Source of the DNA: an uncultured Litoreibacter sp. | GTDB taxonomy: Bacteria; Pseudomonadota; Alphaproteobacteria; Rhodobacterales; Rhodobacteraceae | Assembly (NCBI GenBank): GCA_947492995.1 | Contig: CANLOU010000002.1 | Location: forward strand, 248,001-312,000 | Length of the DNA stretch: 64,000 nucleotides | Direction: 5' to 3' | Shown: in pieces, positions 11,093-20,645 of the stretch | Layout: the number at the start of each line of letters is the position of its first letter | Numbering within the stretch: the stretch's first letter is position 1 | Notes under the pieces: model-generated | What the model was told of the DNA's origin: nothing | Databases searched by the model: none | The model's input: only the letters and a program-made list of their open reading frames with translations | Position numbers and translations under genes: made by a program

Positions 11093-11289
11093 TCGCGCAT
11101 ATCGCATTAGCCATCGGATTGGTGATGGTCGTCGAGGGGCTGGTGTTTGCACTGGCCCCTTCGCGTTTGGAAGAGCTGATAAAGGCGTTGTCAGACATCC
11201 CGCACGAGACGCGGCGGATGCTGGGATTGGCCTGCGTGGCCGGAGGCGTGTTGCTGGTGTGGCTTGCCAAAGGCGCGTTTGGCGGCTGA
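11089..11289 (+). CDS. DUF2065 family protein (YjeT-like)
   Basis: A 66-residue membrane protein with two helices (about 4-22 and 42-62) linked by a short amphipathic segment, PSRLEELIKALSDIP, ending in a tiny tail. Length and pattern match DUF2065, whose E. coli member yjeT lies next to hflC, so the genomic position supports the call. The ATG overlaps the hflC stop by four bases. Probably an accessory of the HflKC complex, but this is inference. Confidence 0.85.
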   Translation: MIAHIALAIGLVMVVEGLVFALAPSRLEELIKALSDIPHETRRMLGLACVAGGVLLVWLAKGAFGG

Positions 11290-11305
11290 GCGGGCCGCCC
11301 GATGT

Positions 11306-11330
11306 GAGTATTTTTAACCAAATGGAAACA
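11306..11330 (+). repeat. Gene-end element, GAGTATTTTT variant
   Basis: GAGTATTTTTAACCAAATGG followed by AAACA, 17 bases after the DUF2065 stop. It matches the short AT-rich element found at several gene ends in this window (19061, 27038, 27072). Confidence 0.45.
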
Positions 11331-11420
11331 GGGCGTGGTGCCTCAAGGGAGGGGCGGGCGCGTTAACCTTAATAATTGGTGACTTGACGGTAGGCGGGGC
11401 AGGGGCGTTTAGTTTGGCTG

Positions 11421-12422
11421 ATGACCCAAGAGACCACCCATATTGACGAGCACGGGCAACGCCGCGACCGGCGCGGGGAGTGGCGCCCTGCCAAGCCTGT
11501 GCGCTTCATGCCGCTGCTGGACTGGCCGACCACGCCAAAGACCGTGGCAAAGTGGTTCTTTGGCATCCCGGGATTCCTGTTCCCCTGGTACGGGCTCTAT
11601 ATGGCCATCACCGTGGCGGCCTACCTGTTTTTCACCCCGGATATGGCGCGGATGCAAACGCTGCAGCTGGGCTGGGCCTTGGAGATTTTGGCCCGCAACG
11701 TCGTGATGGTGGGGCTGTTCACCGGGGGCCTGCATCTTTGGCTCTACCGGTGGCGCAAGCAGGGGCGGCGCGGCAAATATAACGGCAACTGGCCCGCCGC
11801 GCGCGACAAGCGGTTCACCTTCAACAACCAGACCTATGACAACGTCTTCTGGTCCAACATCGGCGTGCTGATCTGGACCTTGTTTGAGGTCGGGCTGTGG
11901 TGGGGCTATGCCAACAACGCCTTGCCGTTCAGCGGTCTGGCGCAAAACCCGGTCTGGTTCGTGGCGTGGATGCTGCTGATGCCGTTCTGGCGCAACTTCC
12001 ATTTCTACTGGATCCACCGGCTGATCCATTGGCCGCCGCTCTACCGCACGGTGCATTACCTGCACCACAAGAACGTCAATGTCGGCCCGTGGTCCGGCAT
12101 GGCGATGCATCCGGTGGAGCATGTGCTGTATTTCAGCTGCCTGCTGATCCACCTGATCGTGCCGTCGCACCCGCTGCACATGATGTTTAACGGGGTCACC
12201 ACCGCGCTTGGCCCCGGGGTCAGCCATTCGGGCTTTGACGAGCTGGTCTTTGGCGACGAGACCGCCGTGAAGAAGGAAAAGCTGATGCATTACCTGCACC
12301 ACCGCTTCCACACCGTGAATTTTGGCGAAAGTGCGGTGCCGCTGGACAAGTGGTTCGGCAGCTTCCACGATGGCAGCCCCGAGGCCGATGCCAGGTTCAA
12401 GGCGGCGCGGGTCAATGGGTAG
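11421..12422 (+). CDS. Sterol desaturase / fatty acid hydroxylase superfamily protein
   Basis: Integral membrane diiron protein of the fatty-acid-hydroxylase superfamily; substrate unknown (a lipid, hopanoid or carotenoid is plausible). The 333 residues contain hydrophobic segments at about 45-70, 80-105, 133-155 and 175-195. The histidine clusters are typical: HFYWIHRLIHW, then HYLHHKN, and LHHRFHTVNFG near the C-terminus. It stands between hflKC-DUF2065 and degP but shares no evident function with them. It starts 131 bases after the DUF2065 gene and is followed by a separate promoter-like region, so it may be its own transcription unit. Confidence 0.8.
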   Translation: MTQETTHIDEHGQRRDRRGEWRPAKPVRFMPLLDWPTTPKTVAKWFFGIPGFLFPWYGLYMAITVAAYLFFTPDMARMQTLQLGWALEILARNVVMVGLFTGGLHLWLYRWRKQGRRGKYNGNWPAARDKRFTFNNQTYDNVFWSNIGVLIWTLFEVGLWWGYANNALPFSGLAQNPVWFVAWMLLMPFWRNFHFYWIHRLIHWPPLYRTVHYLHHKNVNVGPWSGMAMHPVEHVLYFSCLLIHLIVPSHPLHMMFNGVTTALGPGVSHSGFDELVFGDETAVKKEKLMHYLHHRFHTVNFGESAVPLDKWFGSFHDGSPEADARFKAARVNG

Positions 12423-12438
12423 ATCACTGTTCGGTGCT

Positions 12439-12466
12439 TTGAGGAATTGCGGAACAGGGCTATATT
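12439..12466 (+). promoter_or_regulatory. Candidate promoter for the DegP-type protease
   Basis: TTGAGG, a 16-base spacer, then TATATT, 165 bases before the TTG start. The context around the -10, GCTATATTGG, also resembles the alphaproteobacterial heat-shock (RpoH) pattern, which would suit a periplasmic chaperone-protease. The call rests on pattern only. Confidence 0.35.
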
Positions 12467-12630
12467 GGAGACCAAGGTGTTACAGGCCACTCACGTCCTG
12501 TTGACAACCACCAAGGGGCAGGGCCGTTGCAATCTGCGCGAAATGGCCCACTTTGGATGTATCGAGCGTGGGCGCACATCATGCGTGCGCCTGCCCACAA
12601 ACTGGAAACCACAACCCGGAGGAGTTCGCT

Positions 12631-14094
12631 TTGAACGCTCACGTTATTCCCCAAACACTCAAACAGGCGCGGCCAGTGCGTGCATTGCAAGTGCTGGCCG
12701 TTGGGCTCGCCCTTGTTATGGCGCAGACCATTGCCGCCAAGGCGGAGCTGCCCAACAGCTTCGCGGATCTGGCCGAACAGGTCAGCCCGTCCGTCGTCAA
12801 CATCACCACGTCGACCAAGGTCGCTGGCGTGAACCAGGGGCCAGCGCCCGTGGTGCCGGAAGGCTCGCCCCTGGAAGACTTCTTCAAGGATTTTCTTGAC
12901 CGCCAGAACCGCGGCCAACGCCCGCGTCAATCCTCTGCCCTCGGGTCGGGCTTCGTGATTTCGGCCGATGGCTACATCGTCACCAACAACCACGTAATTG
13001 ATAAGGCCGACGAGATCGAGGTCGAATTTTTCTCCGGCGACAAACTGGTGGCCGAGCTGATCGGCACCGATCCAAAAACCGACATTGCGCTTTTGAAGGT
13101 CGACAGTGACGAGCCGCTGCCTTTCGTGCCCTTTGGCGACAGCGATGTGATGCGCGTGGGCGACTGGGTGCTGGCCGTGGGCAACCCGCTGGGGCAGGGC
13201 TTTTCGGTCTCTGCTGGTATTGTGTCGGCGCGCGAACGCGAATTGTCGGGCGCCTATGACGACTTCATCCAAACCGATGCGGCCATCAACAAGGGCAACT
13301 CTGGTGGCCCGCTGTTCAATGTCGAGGGCGAAGTGGTCGGCGTGAACACCGCGATCCTGTCGCCCACCGGCGGCTCCATCGGCATTGGCTTTTCGATGGC
13401 GTCCAATGTGGTGACCAAGGTGGTCGACCAGTTGCAGGAATTCGGCGAGACCCGCCGCGGCTGGCTGGGCGTGCGTATTCAGGACGTGTCGGAAGATGTC
13501 GCTGAAGCCATGGACCTGGCCTCTGCCAAGGGGGCCCTGGTCACCGACGTCCCTGACGGGCCGGGCAAGGATGCTGGCATCAAGGCGGGCGACGTCATCA
13601 TGACCTTCGACGGAAACGACGTGGACAACACCCGTGAATTGGTGCGCATCGTGGGCTCCAGCCCGGTGGGCAAAGCCGTCGATGTGGACGTGATCCGCGA
13701 GGGTGAAGAGGTGACGCTGGCCGTGACCCTTGGTCGCCGCGAGGAAGCGGAAGCGACGGCCATTCCGGTGGCCATCGACAAGGCCGAACCCGAAGAGAAG
13801 ACCATTCTTGGCATGGGTGTCGCCGTCCTGAACACCGAGCTGCGCGAGCAGCTTGGTCTGGACGAGGACACAACCGGTCTGGTGGTCAAGGAGGTCGCCG
13901 AGGACAGTGACGCCTTTGAGAAGGGCCTGCGCGCCGGCGACCTGATCGTAGAGGCGGGCCAGCAGAAGGTCGAGAACCTGACCGATCTGGAAGACCGCAT
14001 TTCCGAGGCAAAGGATGCAGGGCGCAAGTCGTTCCTGATGCTGATCCGCCGCCAAGGCGATCCGCGCTTCCTGGCGCTGTCGCTGGACGAGTAA
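12631..14094 (+). CDS. Do/DegP-family periplasmic serine protease
   Basis: Periplasmic trypsin-fold protease/chaperone that degrades or refolds damaged envelope proteins. A GGAGG sits 8 bases before a TTG codon; starting there gives 487 residues with a clean signal peptide (basic ARPVRALQ, hydrophobic LAVGLALVM, cleavage after AAKA). No ATG gives a similar fit. The catalytic triad is visible: His in TNNHVID, Asp in KTDIALLKV, Ser in NKGNSGGPLFN. Two PDZ domains follow (starting about residues 270 and 390, the second ending near the C-terminus). The position downstream of HflKC is usual in this order. DegQ or MucD would be equally fair names. Confidence 0.93.
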   Translation: MNAHVIPQTLKQARPVRALQVLAVGLALVMAQTIAAKAELPNSFADLAEQVSPSVVNITTSTKVAGVNQGPAPVVPEGSPLEDFFKDFLDRQNRGQRPRQSSALGSGFVISADGYIVTNNHVIDKADEIEVEFFSGDKLVAELIGTDPKTDIALLKVDSDEPLPFVPFGDSDVMRVGDWVLAVGNPLGQGFSVSAGIVSARERELSGAYDDFIQTDAAINKGNSGGPLFNVEGEVVGVNTAILSPTGGSIGIGFSMASNVVTKVVDQLQEFGETRRGWLGVRIQDVSEDVAEAMDLASAKGALVTDVPDGPGKDAGIKAGDVIMTFDGNDVDNTRELVRIVGSSPVGKAVDVDVIREGEEVTLAVTLGRREEAEATAIPVAIDKAEPEEKTILGMGVAVLNTELREQLGLDEDTTGLVVKEVAEDSDAFEKGLRAGDLIVEAGQQKVENLTDLEDRISEAKDAGRKSFLMLIRRQGDPRFLALSLDE

Positions 14095-14116
14095 TCTTTC
14101 TGGATATGATGACACC

Positions 14117-14140
14117 GGGGCGCCCTTTGGGGCGCCCTTT
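14117..14140 (+). terminator. Terminator after the DegP-type gene
   Basis: GGGGCGCCC, loop TTT, GGGGCGCCC: the GGGCGCCC arms are self-complementary and pair, followed by TTTCCTTT. It lies 22 bases after the stop. Confidence 0.7.
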
Positions 14141-14145
14141 CCTTT

Positions 14146-14206
14146 GGGGGGCTCTGCCCCCGTCGCTGCGCTCCTCCCCCGGGATATTTTTGGAACAATG
14201 ATGGGG
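14146..14206 (+). repeat. Composite gene-end element: GGGGGC-TCT-GCCCCC hairpin plus GGGATATTTTTGGAAC
   Basis: The hairpin (14147-14161) is followed at 14181 by GGGATATTTTTGGAACAATG and ATGGGGC. Nearly the same two-part sequence occurs at 61165-61246. It is placed between the terminator and the converging lipoprotein gene. Confidence 0.6.
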
Positions 14207-14270
14207 CTTGCAGGCGAGGCGGATCACATGCGCCCGAGGTGAAAAGCAATGGGACGGGGCGGCGGCAAGC

Positions 14271-14819
14271 CTAGCCTTCGTCAACAACCTCTGGGGTCAG
14301 CTCGACAGCAATCAGGCCAAGCTGCTGGGCCGCCGACAGGCTTAGAATGCCGCTATCAAGACCCTGTTCGCGTTGATACATCCGCACGGCACGGCGCGTG
14401 GGGGCGTCCAGAACACCGCTATCGGCCCCGCGGTAATGCCCCCGTGCCGCCAGGGCCCGCTGCAAGGTCATCACCAGGTCTGGCGTGGCCTGCGCGTCGC
14501 AAACCCGCTCGAACCAGCGGCCATTGCCGTCATTGATGACTTTGGGGGCGGCCACCTTGCGGAAAATGGCAGGCGAGATCTCTTTGCCATTGGCGTCGTA
14601 TTTGGCCTCTTCCACCATCACCGTCTGGCTCACAATTTCGGTCACCTGAGGGCCGGGCTCATGGCCCCAGCACACGCCGGGTTCCGAGCTTGGCGGGGTC
14701 ATGTCGGAGGCTTCAATCACAGATGGCTCGATCAGGCGCGTCACGTCAGGCAAGGTGCCGGGCTGGCAGCCTGTCAAAAGCACCGCGAACGCGGGCGCAA
14801 GGGAGGGGATGCGTGTCAT
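14271..14819 (-). CDS. Outer-membrane lipoprotein with peptidoglycan-binding domain
   Basis: A 182-residue protein with a lipoprotein signal: MTRIPSLAPAFAVLLTGC ends in a LLTGC lipobox, which places the mature protein as a lipidated envelope component. The C-terminal 70 residues carry a PG_binding_1-like repeat (MTLQRALAARGHYRG, GVLDAPTRRAVRMYQREQG). The middle portion (VCWGHEPGP onward) is not recognised. The frame is open further upstream, but the lipobox start is preferred. Likely tethers the outer membrane to the cell wall; the exact role is unknown. Confidence 0.75.
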   Translation of the reverse strand: MTRIPSLAPAFAVLLTGCQPGTLPDVTRLIEPSVIEASDMTPPSSEPGVCWGHEPGPQVTEIVSQTVMVEEAKYDANGKEISPAIFRKVAAPKVINDGNGRWFERVCDAQATPDLVMTLQRALAARGHYRGADSGVLDAPTRRAVRMYQREQGLDSGILSLSAAQQLGLIAVELTPEVVDEG

Positions 14820-14869
14820 ACTGCTCTCAATTTGCCGGTCTTGGCGCCGGTCATCTCGGTGCATTTTAG

Positions 14870-16068
<1,199 letters not shown>

Positions 16069-16130
16069 CTTCTTTTTGCCAAAAAATATGCTGGGGGGAG
16101 ACGCGTCAGCGGCGAGGGGGCAACGCCCCC
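16069..16130 (-). repeat. Composite gene-end element, minus orientation
   Basis: Read on the minus strand: hairpin GGGGGC-AAC-GCCCCC (16116-16130), then CCCCCCAGCATATTTTTTGG and CAAAAAGAAG. It has the same two-part design as 14146-14206 and sits 51 bases after the purD stop, in the gap where purD and the VCBS gene converge. Confidence 0.5.
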
Positions 16131-16181
16131 AAACACTCCCGAGCGTCAGCGAGGGGCATAATGCGCGCCGTCAGGCGCACC

Positions 16182-17447
16182 TTATGGCAACGCCCGCCAA
16201 CCGATGTCCGTGCGGTTGAACCCTTCGGGCCAGTCAATGCCATCAACCATTGCATAAGCGCGGTCGCGGGCCTCGGCCAGGCTGTCACCGCGGGCGGTGA
16301 CGTTCAGCACGCGCCCGCCGGTGGCCACGACATGATCGTCCTGAAGCGATGTGCCGGCATGAAACACCATGTTTTTGCTGTCCTCGGGCAAATGGTCCAG
16401 CCCGCCAATGCGTGATCCCTTCTCGTAGCTGCCGGGATAGCCCTGCGCTGCCATCACCACAGTGATGGCGTGGTCGTCCGCCCAATTGACCTGCGCCTGA
16501 TCCAGTCGCCCCTCGGCGCAGGCCAGCATGACGTCCAGCGCCTGCGCGCCCAGCCGCATCATCAGCACCTGGCATTCGGGGTCGCCAAAACGCACGTTAT
16601 ATTCCACCAGCCGCGGCTGGCCGTCCTTAATCATGAAGCCCGCGTAAAGCACGCCTTGATAGGGCATCCCGCGCTTGGCCATCTCGTCCACGGTCGGCTG
16701 CACAATCTCGCGCAGGGCCTTTTCGGTCACCGCCTCCGTCATCACGGGGGCGGGGGAATAGGCCCCCATGCCGCCGGTATTTGGCCCCTCATCGCCGTCA
16801 TAGGCGCGTTTGTGGTCCTGCGCGGTGCCCACGGGCAGGATGTTGGTGCCGTCCGACAGGATAAAGAAGGATGCCTCTTCGCCCTCCATGAACTCCTCGA
16901 TCACCACTTCCGCGCCCGCCTCGCCGAACGCGCCGCCCAGCATATCGTCGACAGCGTCCAACGCCTCTTGCAGCTCCATCGCCACGACCACGCCCTTGCC
17001 TGCGGCCAGCCCGTCCGCCTTGATGACAATCGGGGCGCCTTCGGCCTTGATATAGGCCTTGGCCTCGGTCGCATCGGTGAACCGGGCATACCCGGCCGTG
17101 GGGGCGCCCGATGCGTCACATATTTCCTTGGTGAACGCCTTGGAGGCCTCCAATTGCGCCGCCGCCGCCGAGGGCCCAAAGCACAAGATCCCCGCATCCC
17201 GCAGCCGGTCTGCCACGCCTGCGGCCAGTGGTGCCTCTGGCCCGATGATGACGAAGTCAATCGACTGCGATGCCGCAAACTCGCACACCGCGCCGCCATC
17301 CATAACATCAAGCGCCGCGCATTCAGCGACAGAGGCGATGCCCGCATTGCCCGGGGCCACGATCAGCCGGTCGCATTTGGGGTTCTGCTTCACCGCCCAT
17401 GCCAATGCATGTTCGCGCCCGCCCGAGCCCAGAATAAGAATGTTCAT
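16182..17447 (-). CDS. purD: Phosphoribosylamine--glycine ligase (GAR synthetase)
   Basis: ATP-grasp enzyme of purine synthesis that ligates phosphoribosylamine and glycine. The ATG gives 421 residues starting MNILILGSGGREHALAWA. The family blocks are in order: APGNAGIA, GPEAPLAAGVADRLR, GPSAAAAQLEASK, the ATP-grasp core VIKADGLAAGKGVVVA, EEFMEGEEASFF, and the active-site loop GPNTGGMGAYSP, then NVRFGDPECQ. The frame is open 33 codons further upstream, but that segment is not family-like. Divergent from xseA over 65 bases, which must hold both promoters. Confidence 0.97.
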   Translation of the reverse strand: MNILILGSGGREHALAWAVKQNPKCDRLIVAPGNAGIASVAECAALDVMDGGAVCEFAASQSIDFVIIGPEAPLAAGVADRLRDAGILCFGPSAAAAQLEASKAFTKEICDASGAPTAGYARFTDATEAKAYIKAEGAPIVIKADGLAAGKGVVVAMELQEALDAVDDMLGGAFGEAGAEVVIEEFMEGEEASFFILSDGTNILPVGTAQDHKRAYDGDEGPNTGGMGAYSPAPVMTEAVTEKALREIVQPTVDEMAKRGMPYQGVLYAGFMIKDGQPRLVEYNVRFGDPECQVLMMRLGAQALDVMLACAEGRLDQAQVNWADDHAITVVMAAQGYPGSYEKGSRIGGLDHLPEDSKNMVFHAGTSLQDDHVVATGGRVLNVTARGDSLAEARDRAYAMVDGIDWPEGFNRTDIGWRALP

Positions 17448-17512
17448 CGCTGCTTCCCCTTGGTTTGCGCACGTTCTAAGCTCTGCCAAACGCCACCACA
17501 AGAGCGACGCGC

Positions 17513-19057
17513 ATGGACCTTCTCGACGACGACCCCGCCAGCCCAAACGCCCCGGAATTCACGGTCTCGGAAATCTCCGGCGCGGTGAAGAAGACGTTGG
17601 AAGGCGCGTTCGGTCGTGTCCGCGTGCGCGGCGAAATAGGCCGCGTCATGAAGGCGGGCTCCGGCCACATGTATTACGACCTCAAGGATGACCGGAACGT
17701 CATTTCCTGCAACACGTGGAAGGGGCAGGTCGCGGGCCTCGGCCAATTGCCCGAGGAAGGTCTGGAGGTCATCGTCACTGGCAAAGTGTCCTCCTTCGGC
17801 GGCCAGTCGCGCTACAACATCAATGTCGACACCATCGAGGTCGCAGGCGAAGGCGCGTTGATGGCGCTGCTGGAAAAGCGCAAAAAGGCGATGCAGGCCG
17901 AGGGGCTGTTTGACGAGGGCCGCAAAAAGCCGATCCCCTATCTGCCTGAAATCATTGGCGTTGTGACGTCGCCGCAGGGTGCGGTGATCCGTGACATCCT
18001 GCACCGTCTGCGCGACCGCTTCCCGCGCAAGGTGCTGATCTGGCCGGTCGCCGTGCAGGGGGAGGCCTGCGCCCCTCAGGTCACGGCCGCCATCAAGGGC
18101 TTCAATGCGCTGACCCCCGGCGGAGCGCTGCCACGCCCAGATTTGATTATCGTCGCGCGGGGTGGCGGCTCGATCGAGGACCTGTGGGGCTTCAACGAGG
18201 AAATCGTGGCCCGCGCCGCAGCCGCCTCAGACATCCCGCTGATCTCGGCCGTGGGCCATGAAACCGACACCACGCTGATCGACTTCGTCTCCGACAGGCG
18301 CGCGCCCACGCCCACGGCGGCGGCTGAAATGGCGGTGCCGGTGCGCCTCGATCTGATGGCTGCGCTCGACAGTTTCGACAGCCGCCTCACCCGCGCGATG
18401 AGCACCCAAATCGCCCGTCGCGGCGAACGCCTGCGCGATCTGGCCCGTGCGCTGCCGCGCCTTGACGAGATTACCGCCCGCGCGGGCCAACGGCTCGACA
18501 ATGTCTCTACGCGCCTGCCCAATGCGCTGCGCAGCGCCACCCAAGTCAAACGCGTCGCCTTCGAACGTCGCGCCGCCCCCTTGCGCAAAACCATCCTGAC
18601 CCAAAAAACCGACCGCATGCAGGCGCGGCTCGACCGGGCCTCGGACCGGCTCGGCTCTGCTTTGCAACGCCGTGCGGATCGAGCACGGGGCGAGCTGTCC
18701 AAAATCCGCCTCGACAAAGCGCCGATCACCCGCGCGCTTGCGGCCCAGCGCGACAGGCTCACCCGCGCCACGCAAAATGCGTCAAATGTCTCGGCCCGTC
18801 AGATTGATGCATCGCACCAAAAGCTGTCCCGCCTCGACCGCCTGCGCGAAACGCTGGGCTATCAGGCCACGCTGGATCGTGGCTATGCGGTGGTTTGGTC
18901 TGGCGATCAGGTCGTCACCAGCAAAAAAGATGCCAAGGCCAACCCGCCTACCGATATTCAGTTCAAAGACGGCAAAATGGCCCTCTCAGCCCCCCCGCCA
19001 AAACCCGCAAAGCCAAAAGCCAAGCCGCCAGAGCAAACGTCGCTCTTTGACGACTGA
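17513..19057 (+). CDS. xseA: Exodeoxyribonuclease VII large subunit
   Basis: Large subunit of the single-strand-specific exonuclease VII. The 514 residues begin with an OB-fold DNA-binding domain (FTVSEISGAVKKTLEGAFGRVRVRGEI, given in part here: FTVSEISGAVKK), followed by the catalytic domain with VVTSPQGAVIRDI, the conserved IIVARGGGSIEDLWGFNEE core (key part RGGGSIEDLW) and SAVGHETD. The C-terminal half is a long Arg/Ala-rich coiled coil, as in other large subunits, with a short Ala/Pro/Lys-rich tail ending LFDD. No small-subunit gene (xseB) is in this window. Confidence 0.95.
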   Translation: MDLLDDDPASPNAPEFTVSEISGAVKKTLEGAFGRVRVRGEIGRVMKAGSGHMYYDLKDDRNVISCNTWKGQVAGLGQLPEEGLEVIVTGKVSSFGGQSRYNINVDTIEVAGEGALMALLEKRKKAMQAEGLFDEGRKKPIPYLPEIIGVVTSPQGAVIRDILHRLRDRFPRKVLIWPVAVQGEACAPQVTAAIKGFNALTPGGALPRPDLIIVARGGGSIEDLWGFNEEIVARAAAASDIPLISAVGHETDTTLIDFVSDRRAPTPTAAAEMAVPVRLDLMAALDSFDSRLTRAMSTQIARRGERLRDLARALPRLDEITARAGQRLDNVSTRLPNALRSATQVKRVAFERRAAPLRKTILTQKTDRMQARLDRASDRLGSALQRRADRARGELSKIRLDKAPITRALAAQRDRLTRATQNASNVSARQIDASHQKLSRLDRLRETLGYQATLDRGYAVVWSGDQVVTSKKDAKANPPTDIQFKDGKMALSAPPPKPAKPKAKPPEQTSLFDD

Positions 19058-19060
19058 CAG

Positions 19061-19084
19061 GTTTCGTTTTGGCAAAAATACTCA
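19061..19084 (-). repeat. Gene-end element TGAGTATTTTTGCC, overlapping a stop codon
   Basis: Read on the minus strand, TGAGTATTTTTGCCAAAACG then AAAC. The first three bases are the TGA stop of the secreted protein at 19082-19546. The identical arrangement occurs at 27038 on the plus strand. Confidence 0.65.
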
Positions 19085-19546
19085 ATCGGCAAGTGTGTAA
19101 CTGACGCCAACACCCGGTCCCGGGCAGCTAAGCTCTTTGTCGTCCTGACCCACCACATATAAATCATCGGCCGGGTCCGCCCCGATGACGCGGGCGCGTT
19201 TGTCGCCGCCTGCTTCCAAGAAGTTCCAGCATTGCGCGGCACTTTGGGTCTCGTAGACAAAGCAAATCGTGTCGCCTTCATTGTACCACGCCCCGCGCTC
19301 GCAGCGTCCGTCAAGGAAGGTCCAGATGACGCGGCGGTCTTCGCGGTATTGCTCAGCCCCGTAGGGCTGCCCGCCTCGGTTGAAATACAAGGTGGTGCCC
19401 GACACGAAGCTCTCGAACTCGCTGGCGGACATGATGTCTTCTGACTGGGGGGAGGTCTTGCCACTTTCCTGAGCAGCGGCAGGCAGGCCGGACAGGTTCA
19501 GCGACAAAAACAGCAAGGCGGGGCGCAAGGCGAAGGCTATGGACAT
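19082..19546 (-). CDS. Secreted protein of unknown function
   Basis: A 154-residue protein with a signal peptide (MSIAFALRPALLFLSLNL, cleavage expected after AAA near residue 25). The mature part has conserved-looking features: SEFESFVSGTTLYFNRGGQPYG, a VIWTFLDGRCERGAWY segment and the CFVYE / CWNF cysteines, which may form disulfides. I do not recognise a named family, although similar short secreted proteins are common in Rhodobacterales. The stop codon is part of the TGAGTATTTTT element. Confidence 0.65.
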   Translation of the reverse strand: MSIAFALRPALLFLSLNLSGLPAAAQESGKTSPQSEDIMSASEFESFVSGTTLYFNRGGQPYGAEQYREDRRVIWTFLDGRCERGAWYNEGDTICFVYETQSAAQCWNFLEAGGDKRARVIGADPADDLYVVGQDDKELSCPGPGVGVSYTLAD

Positions 19547-19589
19547 GGGCTCAGCATCTCAAATCAGCGCGCGGATGGGAAGGCGTCAA

Positions 19590-20645
19590 TCAGACGCTGC
19601 GCCAGGCCTCGACATGGGGCTGCATCACCTTGTGAAAACTCGCCGGATGCAAGGCTAGGGCGGTCATCACGGGCAGGGAGTAGGGCAGGCTGGGGGCGGT
19701 GCCCCGTTCCGGCAATGCGCGTTGGGTGAAGACGCGTGACGGGTGCATGGCATGGTCTGATGTCCGCGTCGCGTTCAGCATCCAAAGGGATGAAAGCCAA
19801 TGCTGCGCATTCCACGAATGCGTTTGGTTGATCGGCGCGTAGCCGCCGTCGCTGCTTTGGGCGCGCTGCAGGCCGTAATGCCGCACATAGTCGGTCAGGG
19901 CGGAAATGGCCTGTACCAGACCCGCAAGCAACACAAACACAAGCACCCCGGCGATGCCGCCAAGGACCAGCGACACAATCAGCATGAGCAAGCCGCCCAT
20001 GATGCCCTGCACATAGGCATTGGACCAGTGCCAGCGGGGCAATCCGGCGCGGTTGAGGCGTTTTCTTTCCGCCTCGAACCCGGATGTGAAAGCGCCAATC
20101 CAGGCGCGCGGCGCGAAGGTGTAGAAACTTTCACCCGCCTCTGCGGTGCCGGGATCGTCGGGCGTGGCCAAAAGGGCATGGTGAACGCCCAGATGCGCGG
20201 CGGGAAGGTGGCCCATCAGCAAGGACGCGTAGACGGCGCGGCCAATCAATTGCAACGGTTTGGAGGGCCGGTGGATCAGCCCATGCGCGTTGGACAGGCT
20301 GACCTGCCCGAAAAACAGCGCCGAGGCCAGCAGCTGCGCGATGCCCGACAGGCTGAACAGCCCGGGCCCGCCGCCCGCCAGCGACCAGATGGTGACAAGC
20401 AAAAGCAGGGCGTGAACGCCGGCCAGAAGCTGCGCCAACAGGTCGGCCTCATCCTCTTCGGCGGCTTCTCCGTCATAGGCCATGGCGGGCATCACCGCGT
20501 CCACGGCGGCGATACCAATCGTCATATAGGCAAGGGCCAGCCACGAGGCCAACCCGCCAAACAGCGCGCCCGCCAACAGGAACGGCAGCGGCAGGATCGT
20601 GGCCAAAGCGAAGGCTAGAAAGGAACGTGGCACAACAGGGCCCAC
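19590..20645 (-). CDS. AlkB-like membrane fatty-acid/alkane hydroxylase family protein with altered third His box
   Basis: A 351-residue integral membrane protein related to alkane 1-monooxygenase. Hydrophobic helices are at about 8-30, 33-55, 72-90, 100-118, 212-228 and 231-250. The first two histidine clusters are intact: H121-GLI-H125 and H151-LGV-H155H156, the latter followed by ALLATPDDPG as in AlkB. DYVRHYGLQR (about 252-261) matches the NYxEHYGLxR block. The third box, normally LQRHSDHH, here reads NATRTSDHAMHP (about 291-302), losing two of its three histidines. The start is a GTG and is uncertain. It may be a divergent hydroxylase or an inactive relative; the substrate is unknown. 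Confidence 0.7.
   Translation of the reverse strand: MGPVVPRSFLAFALATILPLPFLLAGALFGGLASWLALAYMTIGIAAVDAVMPAMAYDGEAAEEDEADLLAQLLAGVHALLLLVTIWSLAGGGPGLFSLSGIAQLLASALFFGQVSLSNAHGLIHRPSKPLQLIGRAVYASLLMGHLPAAHLGVHHALLATPDDPGTAEAGESFYTFAPRAWIGAFTSGFEAERKRLNRAGLPRWHWSNAYVQGIMGGLLMLIVSLVLGGIAGVLVFVLLAGLVQAISALTDYVRHYGLQRAQSSDGGYAPINQTHSWNAQHWLSSLWMLNATRTSDHAMHPSRVFTQRALPERGTAPSLPYSLPVMTALALHPASFHKVMQPHVEAWRSV

Noticed and set aside
11364-11373. TTAACCTTAA near 11364 (and its reverse complement at 25428) as CtrA sites
   Set aside because: The half-sites are two bases apart, not seven, so they do not fit a CtrA box.
12460-14115. A 551-codon open frame opposite the DegP-type gene
   Set aside because: Antisense to a clear protease, low-complexity His/Arg-rich translation, no start signal.
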